Part shown: positions 15,139-22,543 of the stretch, piece by piece
How positions within the stretch are numbered: position 1 is the first letter of the stretch
Layout: every line of letters starts with the position of its first letter
NCBI GenBank assembly: GCA_934454215.1
Contig: CAKSGG010000018.1
Location: 1-34,026 of the forward strand
Direction of reading: 5' to 3'
DNA: 34,026 bases
From: an uncultured Clostridia bacterium
GTDB taxonomy: Bacteria; Bacillota; Clostridia; UBA1381
Made by a program: the position numbers and the translations under genes
The notes under the pieces: model-generated
Seen by the model: only the letters and a program-made list of their open reading frames with translations
What the model was told of the DNA's origin: nothing
Databases searched by the model: none

Positions 15139-16044
15139 CTATTCGTTTCTGTTTATCATATGATTCAGCCCGGGAATATGATTCGTCACAACGAAGTCGA
15201 CCCCGAAATCTCTGTATTTTACAGCCTCCTCGGCGGTATCGAGCGTCCATACTCCGATAAGCAGTCCCATTGAATGAACCTCGTCCACAACCTCTTTGGT
15301 TACGGAATTTCGGTCGTAAAGAATACCCGAATTTTCAGGCACACGCTTAATTAAATCCGTATAAAACGTGTACGGCTTGTTTGAATAGCCTATTACCATA
15401 AGCGGAATTGTTGTGTTAAGCGCACGTACCTTTTCAAGGTCCTCTATTCCGCCGCTGATTATACATCTGTTCTTGAGACCGCTTTCTTCAATTACCTTTA
15501 AAAGTGATTCGTGGTCGGTTATATGTTTTATTTCTATGACGGGAACGCAGTCATATATGACGCAGGTGTTTAAAAATTCCACAAGCGTGGGAATTTTCAA
15601 GTGCGGATATTGGTCAATATCGTTTCCGTAGTCTATATCCAAATTTATAAGCTCCGAATACGTATAGTCCCATACAAAGCCCGTTCCCGTAGTGGTACGG
15701 TCAAGCTCGTCATCGTGCATACACATAAACACACCGTCCATTGTTTCGATAACGTCCGTTTCAATACCCCAGAAACCGCTTTTTCCGGCAAGCTCAAAAG
15801 CGGGATTGGTATTTTCGGGCGCATGGTCGGAAAAGCCGCGGTGCGCAACGAACCTGTCGGGCTGATTATCGCTGAAAATAGGGTCACTGCTTATTTTTAC
15901 GGAAAAATTATCGGGCTGCGGCATCGGTGTTTCAGTCTCGTTTGTAAGCTGAGAGCGTCCAATATTGGTTTTATGTGCTGTTATTGTGTCGGTGACCGCC
16001 ATAAAAAGAACAATTGTCATCAGTATCCACAAAACTTTTCTCAA
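15139..16044 (-). CDS. Membrane-anchored glycerophosphodiester phosphodiesterase
   Basis: This 301-aa GDPD-family (TIM barrel) protein has an N-terminal uncleaved signal or membrane anchor (VLWILMTIVLFMAVTDTI), so the domain probably faces outward. Catalytic features are AHRGFSDHAPENT (His68, Arg69), ETD (Glu95, Asp97) and MHDDELDRTT (His110). The C-terminal GVWTLDTAEEAV and GVDFVVTNHP-like end are also family-typical. It would release glycerol-3-phosphate from lipid head groups or wall teichoic acid fragments. It is the first gene of the GDPD-cdaA-cdaR operon, an unusual lead gene for that unit. Confidence 0.88.
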   Translation of the reverse strand: MRKVLWILMTIVLFMAVTDTITAHKTNIGRSQLTNETETPMPQPDNFSVKISSDPIFSDNQPDRFVAHRGFSDHAPENTNPAFELAGKSGFWGIETDVIETMDGVFMCMHDDELDRTTTGTGFVWDYTYSELINLDIDYGNDIDQYPHLKIPTLVEFLNTCVIYDCVPVIEIKHITDHESLLKVIEESGLKNRCIISGGIEDLEKVRALNTTIPLMVIGYSNKPYTFYTDLIKRVPENSGILYDRNSVTKEVVDEVHSMGLLIGVWTLDTAEEAVKYRDFGVDFVVTNHIPGLNHMINRNE

Positions 16045-16076
16045 AACTGATTACTCCTTTATATATACATATAATA

Positions 16077-16105
16077 AGTATACTATATTTTCGGCAAGTT
16101 GTCAA
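16077..16105 (-). promoter_or_regulatory. Promoter of the GDPD-cdaA-cdaR operon, crossing the island boundary
   Basis: On the minus strand, TTGACA (16100-16105) and TATACT (16077-16082) have a 17-bp spacer. The 10-bp direct repeat that may be the island attachment core (16087-16096) lies inside that spacer, so the -35 box would be supplied by the island. Confidence 0.65.
16087..16096. repeat. Candidate attL core of the island
   Basis: ATTTTCGGCA is repeated at 23989-23998, and both copies are followed within three bases by TGTCA. The placement beside the integrase gene fits an attachment core. Ten bases are too few to be certain. Confidence 0.4.
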
Positions 16106-16174
16106 ATGTTTTTCCGCATAAAATATCGGCTTGCCAGTGCGGTTTGGGGGATATACACTCAGTACAATTCCGCA

Positions 16175-16195
16175 TTTGACATACTTTTGACATAC
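16175..16195. repeat. Tandem TTTGACATAC repeat beside the integrase
   Basis: Two copies at 16175-16184 and 16186-16195 (11-bp period) lie between the candidate core site and the integrase stop codon. Spacing and position fit arm-type binding sites for the integrase. Confidence 0.45.
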
Positions 16196-16201
16196 AATAG
16201 C

Positions 16202-17296
16202 TTATTTCAAGTAATTGTCCAGCTTTTCAATTACTTCATCATTATCATATCTTACATCGGTGTATATATCCATTGTAGTCTGTATGTTTTCATGCCCCAT
16301 AATTGTCTGTACCGTTTTCAGAGGCACTCCCGCATAAATTAAGTCAGTCGTAAAATTATGTCTGAAATAGTGCGGCGTTATGTTTGTCGGTTCATTCGGC
16401 GGCAAGCATTTATTTATCTTTGATAATATTTTCTTCCATCTATAAGCAAACAGACTTGACCGAACCAATTTTCCTTTCTTTGATAAAAACAGGAAGTCTT
16501 CATCTTTCAGCGGTTTCAGATAATCTTTTAGAAAATCTTCCAATTGTGTTGTTATCGGAATTATCCTCATTCCTGCCGGTGTCTTTGTTTGATTTTGAAC
16601 AACCGTCTTATAATTCTTTCCGCTGACTAAAGTCTTACAAACATGAATTATCTTCTTTTTCAAGTCTATATCCTTTTTCTGCAATGCAAGAATTTCATTT
16701 CTTCTCATTCCCGTATAATACAGCAGCATCAGCAAGCCTTGTTCAAATCCCGAAAACTTATCAAAGTTATCAAAAACCGCTTGTTTTTCTTTGTCTGTTA
16801 AACCTCTGCGTTTTTTGCAGTTTCGTTTGGGCAAAATTGTTTTTTTCGCTAAATTGACTGTGACAAAGTTATTATTGATTGCATAATCATATATATTTTT
16901 CAACACTCCGTTTAATATGTGCACGCTGTCCTGAATATTATTGCCGCACATATCATTATAGATGCTTTGTATATGCAGCAGCTTAACATTCTTCATAAGC
17001 ATATGCTCTATAGGCTGAAGATATTTTATAGCGCCTTTGTAAATTTTCAGCGTAGACGCTCTTATATTATTTTTTGTTTTCAGCCATAATTCCGCACATT
17101 CACCCAGTGTTATATCTTCATTGATGAATACACCGTGCTCCGCATTCAGATAAAACTCCTTGACTTTTTTATCTAACTTTCTCCAATCTCTGTCATATAA
17201 GGTTTTGACTTTTCTTTTCCCTTTGCTGTCAAACCCTATTACGATTTGTTTGTAATATCTCCCGTCGGGTCGTTTGCTATATGGTATTTTAGGCAT
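16202..17296 (-). CDS. Tyrosine recombinase integrase
   Basis: This 364-aa phage/ICE-type integrase has an N-terminal AP2-like arm-binding region (GRYYKQIVIGFDSKGKRKVKT), a SAM-like core-binding domain (about 60-150) and a catalytic domain. The catalytic residues are Arg198 (TGMRRNE), His309-x-x-Arg312 (HYFRH), His335 (MGHE) and nucleophile Tyr345 (MDIYTD). It is transcribed toward the left end of the island, with arm-type repeats just past its stop. An excisionase-like gene lies upstream. All catalytic residues are intact, so it may be active. Confidence 0.93.
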   Translation of the reverse strand: MPKIPYSKRPDGRYYKQIVIGFDSKGKRKVKTLYDRDWRKLDKKVKEFYLNAEHGVFINEDITLGECAELWLKTKNNIRASTLKIYKGAIKYLQPIEHMLMKNVKLLHIQSIYNDMCGNNIQDSVHILNGVLKNIYDYAINNNFVTVNLAKKTILPKRNCKKRRGLTDKEKQAVFDNFDKFSGFEQGLLMLLYYTGMRRNEILALQKKDIDLKKKIIHVCKTLVSGKNYKTVVQNQTKTPAGMRIIPITTQLEDFLKDYLKPLKDEDFLFLSKKGKLVRSSLFAYRWKKILSKINKCLPPNEPTNITPHYFRHNFTTDLIYAGVPLKTVQTIMGHENIQTTMDIYTDVRYDNDEVIEKLDNYLK

Positions 17297-17374
17297 TATT
17301 TATCCTTCCTCTCTTTACAGCAAACAACAATATCTGTCTTTATTATATCATCGTTTACTTTTATTGTCAAGAAA

Positions 17375-17551
17375 TCAAACACTGTATAACTCCCTCCATT
17401 TACCGAATTTCACCATATCTATATACCACCTTCCGCCTATCTTATATGCAGGCAGCTTATCTCTGTATATAATCTCCAATACAGTGGTGCGGGGAAAATC
17501 ATATTCCTCGCAAAAACTGCTTAATTTTAACTGTTTCTTTTTATTCTCCAT
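17375..17551 (-). CDS. Small excisionase-like HTH protein (58 aa)
   Basis: A 58-codon frame starts at ATG 17551 with CGGAGG 9 nt upstream and stops at 17375. It reads as a winged-helix DNA-binding protein of the excisionase/MerR type: KLSSFCEEYDFPRTTVLEII, then LPAYKIGGRWYIDMVKF, ending KWRELYSV. The IGGRWYI turn is the wing typical of this family. It lies between helicase and integrase on the same strand, the usual place for a directionality factor. Nothing else is visible in 17297-17374. Confidence 0.75.
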   Translation of the reverse strand: MENKKKQLKLSSFCEEYDFPRTTVLEIIYRDKLPAYKIGGRWYIDMVKFGKWRELYSV

Positions 17552-17558
17552 TACCGAT

Positions 17559-19160
17559 TTACCTCCGTATTGTTATAATCCATTTGTTATTGACCGGCTG
17601 AATTTTATATGCAATTTCAAGTAATTCCAAACGGTTATTTAAAGCCTGTATTCCCAATGAATCCATTCTCTTCGGCTGTGCTTCTTTGATGCTTTTTTCC
17701 TCGCACGCCTCCAATATAAGCTTACGCAAGGTGACACATTCCTCATCTTCAAGTTCTTTATCCGAGCAGTCATCACAGAATTTGAACAGCTTTTCGTATT
17801 TGTTCATCAAGACATCTTCTTTATGCAGCCACCTGCAAACCTCCTGTCTGAATGTAGTTTCACCGTCGCATATTTTTCTGTAAAACTCCTCACGTCTTGT
17901 TATAGTCAGGTCTGCAAACTCATTCTTAAATACAGTCCCGTTTTTGACTCCGAACAGCTTTCGCAGTCTTAAATCCTCTGCTGACCATATCTTTGATAAA
18001 AACTCATTCAAACATCCCGTATTTTTACAGCAGTCAAACTTATAGCACCAATCCGATAATTCTTTGTATTTCGCATACCGTTTTTCTGCGGTGTTTTTAT
18101 CTATATCCACTACCCATATATTTATCTTCTCTTTATCCTGTGTGCGTTTTCTTCCAATCATCTGAAGAAAGCTTACTTCATTGTCTGTCATGACGGCAAT
18201 ATTTTTTAATTGAGGGTCTGAAATATTTACACCGCAGTCCAAAACAGACGTAGTAATCAAAACTTGTTTATCAAACTTCTCATTGTTTACAACGGCTTTC
18301 CATGCTTCGGTATTTTTATTATCGGCATCTATATAGTCAGCTTTGTTTCCGAGCTTTTCTTCCAATTCTTTTCCCGTTTTTTTACTGTTTACAAATACAA
18401 GCCATTTTTCATTAACCGTATTACTTATTTGCTCAAAAAGCTTATCGGAATCCTTTACAAAATTAACTTTGTAATTTTCAAAATTCCTCGGGAAAAAGTA
18501 TCGTATAATTCGCCTTGGTTCATAATATGCACCAAACTTCAAATCAAGCTGATGATATTTCTCCTTTTCAGCCTCTTTCAGCGGATACAGCACTTCACTG
18601 CTTGTTGCCGTCATGTATATTCTTACAGCCTGCCAAAATTTACGCGGAATCATATTTAAGATACCGCCGCAAAATTCATTGAACAAGCAATCGGAAGTGA
18701 AGAAATGAACTTCATCCATAATTACATATTTCAGTCTTGAAATCCATTTTTCATTCTCTCCGGCATCGGCAAATGCTTTTAACCTATGATAAGTAACAAT
18801 CCTGACATTACCGAAATCCTCTTGTTTCTGAATACCTTTTTCGGTTAATGTTTCAATCAGAGGACTGTCAATGTCTTTCATAATCATCTTTTTTTGCTGT
18901 GTTGACAACGCTATTCTGTTACTTACTATTAGTATATTCTTTCCCGACTGCAAAGCACGTGGAATACATACTTCTCTTATAAAGGTATTTTTACCGCTTC
19001 CCGTAGGGGCGTCTATGAGTATCGGGTTTCGGCTGTCCCAAGAATCAACCTTTTCTTTCAAACCGTCAACAACATAATTACAGTTCATACGAATCGTATG
19101 ATAAAAATTCGGCGTATAGTCCGTTTGATACGGATATACTATTTTTGCACTAAGACTCAT
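17559..19160 (-). CDS. SF2 DEAD/DEAH-type helicase-like protein
   Basis: This 533-aa protein is a superfamily 2 ATPase: Walker A DAPTGSGKNTF (50-60), motif Ia LIVSNRIALS, DEVH box (149-152), motif III TATSS (184-188). In the second RecA domain come VLDCGVNI and QMIGRKR (motif VI). An unusual Asn-Thr follows the Walker lysine where Ser/Thr is normal, but the next Thr can serve. The C-terminal ~150 residues are charged and unassigned. I prefer ATG 19160, with AAGGAG 8 nt before it, over the ATG two codons earlier. It may act in island replication or excision; a defence role is also possible. Confidence 0.8.
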   Translation of the reverse strand: MSLSAKIVYPYQTDYTPNFYHTIRMNCNYVVDGLKEKVDSWDSRNPILIDAPTGSGKNTFIREVCIPRALQSGKNILIVSNRIALSTQQKKMIMKDIDSPLIETLTEKGIQKQEDFGNVRIVTYHRLKAFADAGENEKWISRLKYVIMDEVHFFTSDCLFNEFCGGILNMIPRKFWQAVRIYMTATSSEVLYPLKEAEKEKYHQLDLKFGAYYEPRRIIRYFFPRNFENYKVNFVKDSDKLFEQISNTVNEKWLVFVNSKKTGKELEEKLGNKADYIDADNKNTEAWKAVVNNEKFDKQVLITTSVLDCGVNISDPQLKNIAVMTDNEVSFLQMIGRKRTQDKEKINIWVVDIDKNTAEKRYAKYKELSDWCYKFDCCKNTGCLNEFLSKIWSAEDLRLRKLFGVKNGTVFKNEFADLTITRREEFYRKICDGETTFRQEVCRWLHKEDVLMNKYEKLFKFCDDCSDKELEDEECVTLRKLILEACEEKSIKEAQPKRMDSLGIQALNNRLELLEIAYKIQPVNNKWIITIRR

Positions 19161-19193
19161 TTTCATTACTCCTTTTGATTTAATTTTGTTTGC

Positions 19194-19222
19194 ATTATAT
19201 CAAAAAAATTTTTAAAAGTCTA
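19194..19222 (-). promoter_or_regulatory. Promoter of the helicase-xis-int unit
   Basis: On the minus strand, TAGACT (19217-19222) and TATAAT (19194-19199) have a 17-bp spacer. The -35 box abuts that of the divergent regulator promoter, so a bound regulator could switch both. Confidence 0.55.
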
Positions 19223-19251
19223 TTGACAAATCACACACACTTAATTACAAT
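19223..19251 (+). promoter_or_regulatory. Promoter of the XRE regulator
   Basis: TTGACA (19223-19228) and TACAAT (19246-19251) have a 17-bp spacer. The sequence ATTTAGTTTAA follows the -10 at 19267-19277 and recurs after the gene at 19907-19917, with an inverted AACTAAAT at 19880-19887. These are candidate operators for the regulator. Confidence 0.65.
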
Positions 19252-19291
19252 AAACTATATAAGTAAATTTAGTTTAACGGAGGGGTTATTT

Positions 19292-19885
19292 ATGAATTCA
19301 AAAAAGACGGAATTACCGGAATTAGAAAGGGAGTACATCGAGAACTATTACAGACTTCCGAACAATTACAATGCAAAATCCGAGGAAATGATTCGTACGT
19401 TCGGAAAACGCTTAAAAGAAATACGCAAGAGGCGTAGTACAGAAACGGATCCCCTATATAACATAAAATGGACAGGCCGTCAAAAGGATTTGGCTGAGGT
19501 ATTGGGAATCTCCACATATGCTGTATCAAAATATGAGAATGGCAAGAAATTAAAATCTCTTCCTGATTTGAGACGTCTAATACAAATCGCTCTTTTTTAC
19601 AACGTAACCGTACATTATCTTTTGGGATATACTGATGATTACGATAAGGTATTATCTATTGACGAATATGGGGAAATTGAACTTGATAAAAACAAAAAGC
19701 CGGTAGCTTTAATAGAACCTATGAGCCAATTTTTACCCGAGTTCCGTATATTTGTAAAACAATATCAGTCTTTATATCTTTTAAGAACATCGTTATTTAC
19801 TTTAATCGGTAAACTGATGAACGCAGATGATAAAAAACAGAAAATTGCAGAGGCATTTTTGAAGTTATTACTGGAAGATAACTAA
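19292..19885 (+). CDS. XRE-family transcriptional regulator
   Basis: This 197-aa protein has a helix-turn-helix at residues 64-112 (RQKDLAEVLGISTYAVSKYENG). It is preceded by an unusual ~60-residue charged N-terminal extension and interrupted by a loop (RSTETDPLYNIKW). A helical C-terminal domain follows, probably for dimerisation, and there is no S24 peptidase. I chose ATG 19292 because CGGAGGGG lies 8 nt upstream. It is divergent from the helicase-xis-int unit, the standard arrangement for an island master repressor. It is unrelated to the LexA-like repressor at 24003-24653. Confidence 0.85.
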   Translation: MNSKKTELPELEREYIENYYRLPNNYNAKSEEMIRTFGKRLKEIRKRRSTETDPLYNIKWTGRQKDLAEVLGISTYAVSKYENGKKLKSLPDLRRLIQIALFYNVTVHYLLGYTDDYDKVLSIDEYGEIELDKNKKPVALIEPMSQFLPEFRIFVKQYQSLYLLRTSLFTLIGKLMNADDKKQKIAEAFLKLLLEDN

Positions 19886-20267
19886 ATTGTATATTTTGAC
19901 GAAGCGATTTAGTTTAATTATTTTACATTTATTGTAATATACTCTAAAAGGCTTATTTTTGCAAAAATAATCCTATGTTTTAATGTTTTTTTACGGAATC
20001 TGACAAGCTGACAAATTCCGATGATTTTTGTCAGTCTTGTCAAAAGCTTGTCATTATCTGTTCTCACTGTTTATATGTGAATTGCCGCCAATAATTTGGA
20101 AATATAATTAATTTGTATTTCTAAATCTTTTTTATTAATATTTTAATTATATTATTCATACATATAGCTCTAAAAAAGTTTGTAATCAGTTCTATTATGG
20201 GTTCTGACAAGCATGACAAGCTGACAAACTATGATAATTTTTGTCAGCCTTGTCAAAAACCTTGTCA
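19886..20267. other. 382-base gene-free region with TTGTCA box clusters
   Basis: No plausible gene is visible on either strand. The region holds two related box clusters (19999-20060 and 20202-20275), a perfect 18-bp palindrome TTATTTTTGCAAAAATAA at 19953-19970, and two of the ATTTAGTT boxes shared with the regulator promoter. The rest is very A/T rich. It could be a replication origin, a recombination site or a control region for the island. Confidence 0.5.
19999..20060. repeat. TGACAAG/CTTGTCA box cluster, copy 1
   Basis: Five boxes occur in 53 bases: TGACAA at 20001 and 20009 on the top strand, then TTGTCA near 20029, 20037 and 20048 in inverted orientation. The arrangement is dyad-symmetric about ATTCCGATGATT. 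Confidence 0.7.
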
Positions 20268-20275
20268 TTATCCGT
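20202..20275. repeat. TGACAAG/CTTGTCA box cluster, copy 2
   Basis: This is the same arrangement as the cluster about 200 bases earlier, with one extra TGACAAG: boxes at 20205, 20214 and 20222, then inverted boxes near 20241, 20250 and 20262. It ends at the stop codon of the serine recombinase gene. Confidence 0.7.
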
Positions 20276-20840
20276 TTTTACACAAATATTTATTTGCCTT
20301 TCTGTAAAATGTGCTTGATTTCATATCAAGACGTTTCATTGCCTCGGCGGCGGTAATCTTACCGTTTTGCCATAATGACAGCACCGCCGGAAGTTCCTTT
20401 CTTTCAATCGGCTTTCTCCCTTTATATACGCCTTTTCCCTTTGCAGCGGCTATACCCTCACGCTGTCTTTGTAAAATGTATTCACGTTCAAGCTCTGCCA
20501 CCGCTCCGAATACCGTAAGCATAAATTTGCCCGTGGGTGTAGATGTGTCAATCGCTTCTTTTTTTGATATAAATTCAACATTCCTCTTTGTGAGCTGTTC
20601 CACCAAATCAAGCAAGTCACGTGTATTACGTGCAAAACGGCTTATTGATTCCACAATAACCGTGTCTCCCTCACGTACGTATTTCATCATCTTTTGTAAT
20701 TCGGGACGCTTTGTATTTTTACCGCTCATTTTGTCTATAAAAATCATTCCGACGTTTAATTCTTTCATAAGCACTTCCTGCCTTGCTGTATTTTGTTCCG
20801 CCGTGCTTATACGAATATATCCTATTTTCACAATTATCAT
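20268..20840 (-). CDS. Serine recombinase (resolvase/invertase family)
   Basis: This 190-aa small serine recombinase has YIRISTAEQN with nucleophile Ser12, SRFARNTRDL, and the family helix AVAELEREYILQRQREGIAAAKGKG. A C-terminal helix-turn-helix follows (ITAAEAMKRLDMKSSTFYRK). The start may be ATG 20840 or the GTG three codons later, which is better spaced from AAAGGA. Repeated GGGACA boxes and a long inverted repeat lie just upstream, in the position of a res or invertible site. It is only distantly similar to the second recombinase at 23301-23894, so each probably has its own site. Confidence 0.9.
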   Translation of the reverse strand: MIIVKIGYIRISTAEQNTARQEVLMKELNVGMIFIDKMSGKNTKRPELQKMMKYVREGDTVIVESISRFARNTRDLLDLVEQLTKRNVEFISKKEAIDTSTPTGKFMLTVFGAVAELEREYILQRQREGIAAAKGKGVYKGRKPIERKELPAVLSLWQNGKITAAEAMKRLDMKSSTFYRKANKYLCKNG

Positions 20841-20872
20841 TCCTTTCTCCCGATAGGGTTGTCATTTATTAT

Positions 20873-20950
20873 GGGACACTTCAAAATTCAAAAACCGACC
20901 CTATTGGGACATATTTTAAATCTCCCGTTAGAGTATAGCCTAATGGGACA
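20873..20950. repeat. Three direct TGGGACA boxes upstream of a recombinase gene
   Basis: GGGACA occurs at 20873-20878, 20906-20911 and 20945-20950, each preceded by T. The spacings of 33 and 39 bases resemble subsites of a resolvase res site (inference). Confidence 0.45.
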
Positions 20951-21064
20951 GTCCGCTAAGGTCATCACAAATCTGTGATAAACAAAGAATACAAAAAAAC
21001 AGCCCATTAAGGCTCGAAACAAATCTGTTTATCACATATTTGCTCTTAGACCTTAACGGACTGT
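20948..21064. repeat. Long imperfect inverted repeat, about 38-bp arms
   Basis: ACAGTCCGCTAAGGTC (20948-20963) matches the reverse complement of 21049-21064 with one mismatch. The symmetry continues inward, with CAAATCTGTGATAAACA against a near-identical partner (TGTGATAAAC at 20974-20983, GTTTATCACA at 21027-21036). A mini-hairpin AGCC/GGCT sits in the loop. It separates the DUF2085 gene from the serine recombinase gene and may be a recombination site, a terminator-like structure or a small mobile repeat. Confidence 0.7.
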
Positions 21065-21091
21065 GTAATTGTAAATCTACATTAGTTATTT

Positions 21092-21457
21092 TTACGAGTT
21101 TATTTTGTTCAAAATTTTTATTGTTAGATTTATTAAACCGTACCCACATGTTGTTCCTGTTATAAACCTGCGGATATTATTAGATATAATTATTTTTTTA
21201 TATTGTAAAAACCAATCAATAAACATAATTATTATTGATATAATACAAACAAAAATTGATACTGTATAAATATTAAAGAGCAACAATCCAACAATATATC
21301 CAACCCATACTCCGAAACATCTTGCGCACACCGGAAATTGATATCCTTTCACAAAAAAACTTCTTTCCGGTTTTTGATGGCATCCGCATAAGTTTCCGAA
21401 TTTCATTCCCAATTCCCACAAATGTAATTTATTAATTTTTTTTGTTTTGATTATCAT
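21092..21457 (-). CDS. DUF2085 membrane protein
   Basis: This 121-aa protein has the DUF2085 signature CHQKPERSFFVKGYQFPVC followed by ARCFGVWVGY. The conserved cysteines (CGCH, PVCARC) precede two or three membrane segments (YIVGLLLFNIYTVSIFVCIISIIIMFI and a weaker C-terminal one). The function of the family is unknown; the cysteine/histidine cluster suggests a metal or redox site at the membrane face. It is the last gene of the five-gene unit that may be under the invertible promoter, and starts 1 nt after the zinc-ribbon gene stops. Confidence 0.8.
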   Translation of the reverse strand: MIIKTKKINKLHLWELGMKFGNLCGCHQKPERSFFVKGYQFPVCARCFGVWVGYIVGLLLFNIYTVSIFVCIISIIIMFIDWFLQYKKIIISNNIRRFITGTTCGYGLINLTIKILNKINS

Positions 21458-21458
21458 T

Positions 21459-21674
21459 TTATTGTCTTCTTTCCAATCCCTGTTGGAATTTGCAGCCGCA
21501 ATTATTACAGCACCAGAACTCTTTTGTAGTAGTATCTTTGCCGCATAAACCGCAAAGAATACCTATAGGTCCCAAGAATATAAATCCACAACAACCATCT
21601 ATAAAGCTGCCACTTCTTGTATGGGTGTGTGATATAAAACTACAATTTTCACTTTCGCAATTTGGACAAATCAT
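21459..21674 (-). CDS. LITAF-like zinc-ribbon membrane-associated protein
   Basis: This 71-aa protein begins CPNCESENC and ends CCNNCGC, two CxxC knuckles flanking a hydrophobic Gly/Cys-rich stretch (GCCGFIFLGPIGILCGLCG). Zinc knuckles around a membrane-touching hairpin resemble LITAF-like domains. It overlaps the upstream membrane-protein gene by 4 nt and is 1 nt from the DUF2085 gene, so expression is tightly coupled. Role unknown. Confidence 0.7.
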   Translation of the reverse strand: MICPNCESENCSFISHTHTRSGSFIDGCCGFIFLGPIGILCGLCGKDTTTKEFWCCNNCGCKFQQGLERRQ

Positions 21675-22093
21675 CTTTTACCCTCCAAATTATTTTTTAA
21701 GTGCTGATACGCCGAACCACATCCAACAATAAGTGCAGCAGTAGAATAAATTCCGGTAGCATCAATGTTTAAAAGAAAATAAAAAAGCAAGAGTAAAAGG
21801 ATATATGTAGTTGTTCCGTATAAAACTCCTTTTCTGATTGACGCTTTGCGAACATTCATCTTACATTGGACATATATGTCATTATATCTTTTTACAAATA
21901 AGCTTATCAACCCTGATGGCAGACCTATAAGCATTAATATCGTTGTTAAAGCATACATACAATCTTGTGAAAAAATAGAGTCTATTGATTCGGGATGTAA
22001 CCAAATAGAAGTAACAACCCACAGCGTTCCCAGAGAAATGGAATATCTGAAAACGATTCTGTCTTTTATATCTTGAATATTATTGTTCATCAT
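21671..22093 (-). CDS. Small multi-pass membrane protein
   Basis: I do not recognise this 140-aa protein. Four hydrophobic segments are visible: SISLGTLWVVTSIWL, ALTTILMLIGLPSGLISLFV, YGTTTYILLLLLFYFLL, and a weaker YSTAALIVGCGSA. A basic loop (KRYNDIYVQCKMNVRKASIRK) lies between the second and third. It is the third gene of the putative phase-variable unit and overlaps the zinc-ribbon gene by 4 nt. Confidence 0.7.
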   Translation of the reverse strand: MMNNNIQDIKDRIVFRYSISLGTLWVVTSIWLHPESIDSIFSQDCMYALTTILMLIGLPSGLISLFVKRYNDIYVQCKMNVRKASIRKGVLYGTTTYILLLLLFYFLLNIDATGIYSTAALIVGCGSAYQHLKNNLEGKR

Positions 22094-22142
22094 CAGCTCT
22101 CCTATTTTCCAATTAATAATTTAACAGTTTTAGTTGGTTTTC

Positions 22143-22487
22143 TTAATTCAAGGAATTAAAGTCCTTTTGCATAATTGCCATAGCTACTATACCTAATCCA
22201 AATATCCAAAGAATTAAATATTTAGTTCCGCTTCCTTTCGCAGTATAATTATATCTGCAAAAATCCTGTTTTAATTGGTTTCCTCTTGTATGCCACCAAT
22301 ACAATGAATAGAATGGAACAAACAATAAACACAGCATTTCTCCTGCGCAGCTTTTCGTACTATTTTGTACCAATCGAGTGTTTTTCACAAGAAGATACAG
22401 CCAATAAATTCCATATATTCCTAACGTTATAATTGATAATAATACACATACGCCAACATTTCTCTTATTAATTTTAGTCATTTTCAA
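22143..22487 (-). CDS. DUF4234-like membrane protein
   Basis: This 114-aa protein looks like DUF4234: a basic N-terminus (KINKRNVGVCV), a first segment LLSIITLGIYGIYWLYLLV with the family's GIYxxYW pattern, a middle segment ending FYSLYWWHTRGNQL, and a third LILWIFGLGIVAMAIM. The ATG two codons in (22481) is better spaced from AAGAGG. It is the second gene of the unit, after the secreted protein. Family function unknown. Confidence 0.75.
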   Translation of the reverse strand: MKMTKINKRNVGVCVLLSIITLGIYGIYWLYLLVKNTRLVQNSTKSCAGEMLCLLFVPFYSLYWWHTRGNQLKQDFCRYNYTAKGSGTKYLILWIFGLGIVAMAIMQKDFNSLN

Positions 22488-22543
22488 ATACCTCTTTTCT
22501 TTTTTTGTTAATTATACATTTATTTTTTTGAGTAATATTATGT

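Noticed and set aside
15128..15250. Longer cdaA start at 15250
   Set aside because: The extension overlaps the GDPD gene and is basic and unlike CdaA. GTG 15127 follows AGGAGG.
15601..16050. 149-aa frame on the plus strand opposite the GDPD gene
   Set aside because: It is antisense to an intact GDPD gene with all catalytic residues. It has no ribosome site.
19886..20267. CRISPR array suggested by repeated TGACAAG/CTTGTCA boxes
   Set aside because: The repeats are short, inverted and irregularly spaced. There are no regular repeat-spacer units and no cas genes nearby.
20948..21064. Promoter inversion by the first serine recombinase
   Set aside because: The inverted repeat is convincing, but no -35/-10 pair with proper spacing is seen between its arms, so I list it only as a possible recombination or terminator-like site.
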